Positions 61,185 to 64,000 of a stretch of DNA of 64,000 nucleotides are shown here, one piece after another; position 1 is the first letter of the stretch, and every line of letters starts with the position of its first letter. The notes beneath the pieces were generated by a model, which did not search any database, was not told the origin of the DNA, and saw only the letters and a program-made list of their open reading frames with translations. The stretch comes from Mesodorylaimus sp. YZB2_4 (lineage: Eukaryota > Nematoda > Enoplea > Dorylaimida > Dorylaimidae): assembly GCA_030248295.1 (NCBI GenBank), contig JASANH010001721.1, positions 1 through 64,000 of the forward strand, written 5' to 3'. A program made the position numbers and the translations under genes.

Positions 61185-63390
61185 CGTGTATGCCGCGCCT
61201 CCCAAGGGTGCCTGCAACTTCTCTGTGCAATGATACACTAGTCTGGCTGCTGGTGGAATCCACCCAGTACTAAGATGCCTACGCTGGCGAACAGTTCCAC
61301 TGTCGATGGCGCAGTAAAGACTCAGTCAACACCAGAGGATCCTTTAAACACAACAATGCATGACGGTCTCAACAGTCCTAGGTCTTACCCCCAGACAAAT
61401 CCGCAGACAAACCGAGTACCTGCCCTAGAGTCAACTCCTGGACTCTTCCAGTATGAACCAAAGGAAACGACGACCGCCGAGGCCCTTAAGGAGTATGCTA
61501 ATCGAAGTCCCTGGCTGGCGCCTGGCCTGCCCCACAGTTCTGCCAATAGGGTGGACAACACAAGGGGTGGCTCTCAAAAAATTCAGAACAAACTGATGGA
61601 AACGAATTGAGTGAGAAAGAGCAAGAACCCCGATCTCTTTCGGCGGCATGCTCTTACACCGCCCTGGCTCCTCCTTACCGAGCCCTACTCACGCCACACC
61701 CCAAGAATTCCAGGCGCCCCCAGACGGCAATGGCCACAACCAGAGACAAATTGCGCAACGTCTACTTTAGGCCACGGAGCTTCAGGCCTTGTGTGCTCGC
61801 AGCCACCGAGGCGACAAGGAGTGCATGGGCCTCAAAGGCGAGCTGCTGTGATGGTTTTTTCTGATCTAAGCAGGATGCAAGGGGCTCAGGTCATTTTTTC
61901 TTCTTCAGCACACCCAACGTCGGACCACGCTCAGGCACAGCACACGATCAGCACACGACAAGGCCCGTCACTCGATCACTAACGGCCGTGGTGCTTGGAG
62001 ACGTACTTCTTCAGCATGTCGACGACTTGTTCCATGGCCGGTCGATTGGCGTTCTTCGACATGCACGCGTTGGCGATCTCGGCCAGCTCGGGCGGCATTC
62101 CACGCGGCGGGTCGACCCTCTTTCCCTCGTGCAGATACTTCATCACGGCGCGCACGTCCATCTTCTTGCTGTTGAAGTACTGCTCGTACGGATTGCGGCC
62201 CTTGTTGTACATCTGAAAGACAAGGTGTGCATTTTTGGCCAGCACGTCCAACAGAAGCACTCACCTCGAGGATCAGGATGCCGAAGCTCCACACGTCGCT
62301 CGATTTCGTCCACTCGCGCGTCTGCAACGACTCCGGCGGCATGGAAAAGACGGGCAGCTTCCGCTTGGTGGCGAGTTCGTAGTGGTCCGGGGCCATCCTC
62401 GACAGGCCAAAGTCGGCGATCTTGACGACTGTCCGGTTGCCCACCTTGTGCGCCAGGCAGTTTCGAGAAGCGATGTCCCTGAAAGTACCGCCGTTGCAAA
62501 TGATGGCGAGCCGCAGCCTCGGCTTACCTGTGTATGATGTCGCGCTCGTGGAGGTATTGCATGCCCTTGGACGCGTCCAGCAAACCGCGCGCTTTCCCCT
62601 CTTCCGTCAGCTTGTCCTGTTCCAGCAGCTTGTCCAGGGATCCGGCTGAAAAAGGGGCAAAAGTGGTATCTGAGCAAGCACACGGCCAGTCCGCTTACCA
62701 TTGCAGTACTCGAGGATCAGCTGCAGCTGCGGCGCTCCCGTCGGTCCGGCACCGAACGAAACTCCGCGGATGGTGACGACGTTCTCGTGGTCGAGCAGGC
62801 TCATGATCTTCGCCTCGGCCAGGCACTCCTTGCGATCTTTCTCCGAGCTGTCCCCCGTCAGGATCTTCACGGCCACCGTCTCTTCTTTTCCCTTGCGACC
62901 AGCCGTCAGCAGCTTTGCACGCCACACTTGGCCAAAGTTTCCCTGAAATGATGAGTGCATTAGCTTATTCGGGGTTGCTCTTGTCCAACACGAGAACTCA
63001 CCGCGCCCAGCTGCTTCTCCAGTTTAACGCGCTTCGGATCGATCAACTCGAACTCGACCATGACCGGAGTCAGCAACTTGCAATGGCCCCCTTTCGTCAC
63101 GGGATCCTGCGTGTGGTAGTAGTGGGCCAGCAGTCCTTGCAGGGTGTTGAGCACGGGGCCATCGAACTTCAACTCCTCACACGCCAACATACAAATCGGG
63201 ACTGCTGCCTTCTGGAGGCTTTGATCCTCCCGACCCTCAGCGTCAGTGCAAGTCACTCCTGCTGTCGCTCGCCGAACTTGAAGTGCATGATTTCGTGATT
63301 GTGGTTCACGCTGAGCACAGTTCCCCCGTCCGATCCGCGACGCAGCAGGAAGTCGCCCTCTTTCTTCAGCAGATCGACCACGAATTGTCG
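61185..63390. repeat. Right copy of the direct segmental duplication (SH2 kinase region)
   Basis: Matches 17090-19743 apart from the 442-bp insertion there. It ends at CACGAATTGTCG inside the SH2 exon, after which GGTACTGGGG is unrelated to the left copy. Confidence 0.9.
61979..63390 (-). pseudogene. 5'-truncated copy of the SH2 tyrosine kinase
   Basis: Kinase exons at 62212-61979, 62478-62265, 62645-62528, 62942-62699 and 63175-63002 are intact and over 95% like the left gene, including HRDIASRN and DFGLSR. The SH2 exon is cut at 63390, removing the start codon, the 16-residue leader and the first ~14 SH2 residues. The donor of that exon is also lost: CGAGTAAGT in the left copy became CAGGAGTGA. 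As it stands it cannot make the full SH2 domain. A transcript starting inside could still encode the kinase domain, so some function is not excluded. Confidence 0.85.
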
Positions 63391-64000
63391 GGTACTGGGG
63401 TCCCACGAACCCCACAATAACGATTCATCAGCATCTGTTTGACACGATGGACCAAGTACAGCAGAGTTGGGTTTTGAGTTGGGTTTTGAGTTGAGTTCAG
63501 TTTTGACTTCTATGTCTTCTTCCTTCGCTTATATGGCTTTTTGTGCACCATGCCGTGAGAGTGCGCCAATGGCGTTTGGCATTGGTGAAGAAAGAAAGAC
63601 ACGCCTATGCCGTTATTGTAGCTGCAGCCGATCACCCTTACGCTCAGTCTATTGTCACCTGGACAAGCACGAAGTCTACACGTCGATCAATAATGTGGAC
63701 AAACACTTGCCTCTTCCGAACTTCCACAATGGGGACTGTAATGCTCGACACCCAGCGCTGACTTGACGCTGTCTAAACGGCGTAAGAATCGTTCCAACAT
63801 AGAGATACGTGTGTTCACGTCCAACTCATCGCTTCTATTCGACCAATATATCTCCGCCACCAGCCCGTAGTCGGCCGTTAGTTGAGCTTCGGGTTCCCTC
63901 AACAGAGTCATCAGCTCCGACGTGGTTGACGAGACAGCTTCTCGTTCACTGATCGATTTCCTTGCCGATAACATACGAGAGGCTGAACGTCAAAAAGCAG
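63391..64000. other. Window edge; possible exon at 63687-63974 (-)
   Basis: A - strand frame of 95 codons (LSARKSISEREAVSSTTSEL, then ADYGLVAEIYWSNRSDELDV and MLERFLRRLDSVKSALG) has a helical, plausible composition and may belong to a gene beyond the right edge. No family recognised. Confidence 0.35.

Overview
This window is nuclear DNA of an animal, most likely a small-genome ecdysozoan. A nematode or a relative is my inference, not something the sequence proves. Genes are split by many introns of about 50-60 bases (mostly GT-AG, two GC-AG) with short TTTTCAG-type acceptors. The gene set also fits: a Fer/SPE-8-size SH2 tyrosine kinase, a tau-tubulin-kinase-like kinase, a PP1-family phosphatase, an Argonaute and an anion-selective Cys-loop channel. 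I rebuilt exon structures by eye and checked that reading frames close across splice junctions.

Layout. 1-5617: a 250-bp tandem satellite in which every unit carries what looks like a complete 54-61 base intron. 5618-7164: one arm of a long inverted duplication, with a frameshifted monoubiquitin gene. 7391-8554: a small PB1-domain protein. 9.7-10.6 kb: degenerate coding sequence. 11.2-11.6 kb: an unrecognised 153-residue protein. 12.1-14.0 kb: a decayed SNAPC4 (snRNA-activating complex, Myb repeats). 16.0-16.5 kb: the C-terminal third of an arginine kinase. 18.3-19.9 kb: an intact 399-residue SH2 tyrosine kinase. 20.5 kb: a Kunitz domain. 21.4-23.3 kb: a patchwork of ketohexokinase and Argonaute fragments. 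24.0-25.3 kb: a TTBK-like kinase. 26.8-27.4 kb: a secreted, neuropeptide-like precursor. 29.0-30.2 kb: another Argonaute fragment next to a dead BEL/Pao retrotransposon.

The second half is gene-dense: a complete 996-residue Argonaute (30.9-35.3 kb), a bacterial-looking S9 serine peptidase (36.5-38.9 kb), a Cys-loop anion channel (40.3-43.8 kb), a Src-like predicted pseudokinase (46.5-48.8 kb) head-to-head with a PP1-like phosphatase that can be spliced to an unrecognised C-terminal domain (49.0-50.9 kb), then SMG8 (51.5-55.7 kb) close behind GCP2 (55.8-58.4 kb). 59.7-63.4 kb is a composite block: the inverted ubiquitin arm (here intact) joined to a direct, 5'-truncated copy of the SH2 kinase.

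Functionally the genes cover small-RNA silencing (Argonaute), nonsense-mediated decay (SMG8), microtubule nucleation (GCP2), kinase/phosphatase signalling and neural signalling (channel, peptide precursor). The repeated theme is local DNA-level duplication followed by truncation or decay. Three copies of a tRNA-derived SINE mark some of these events.
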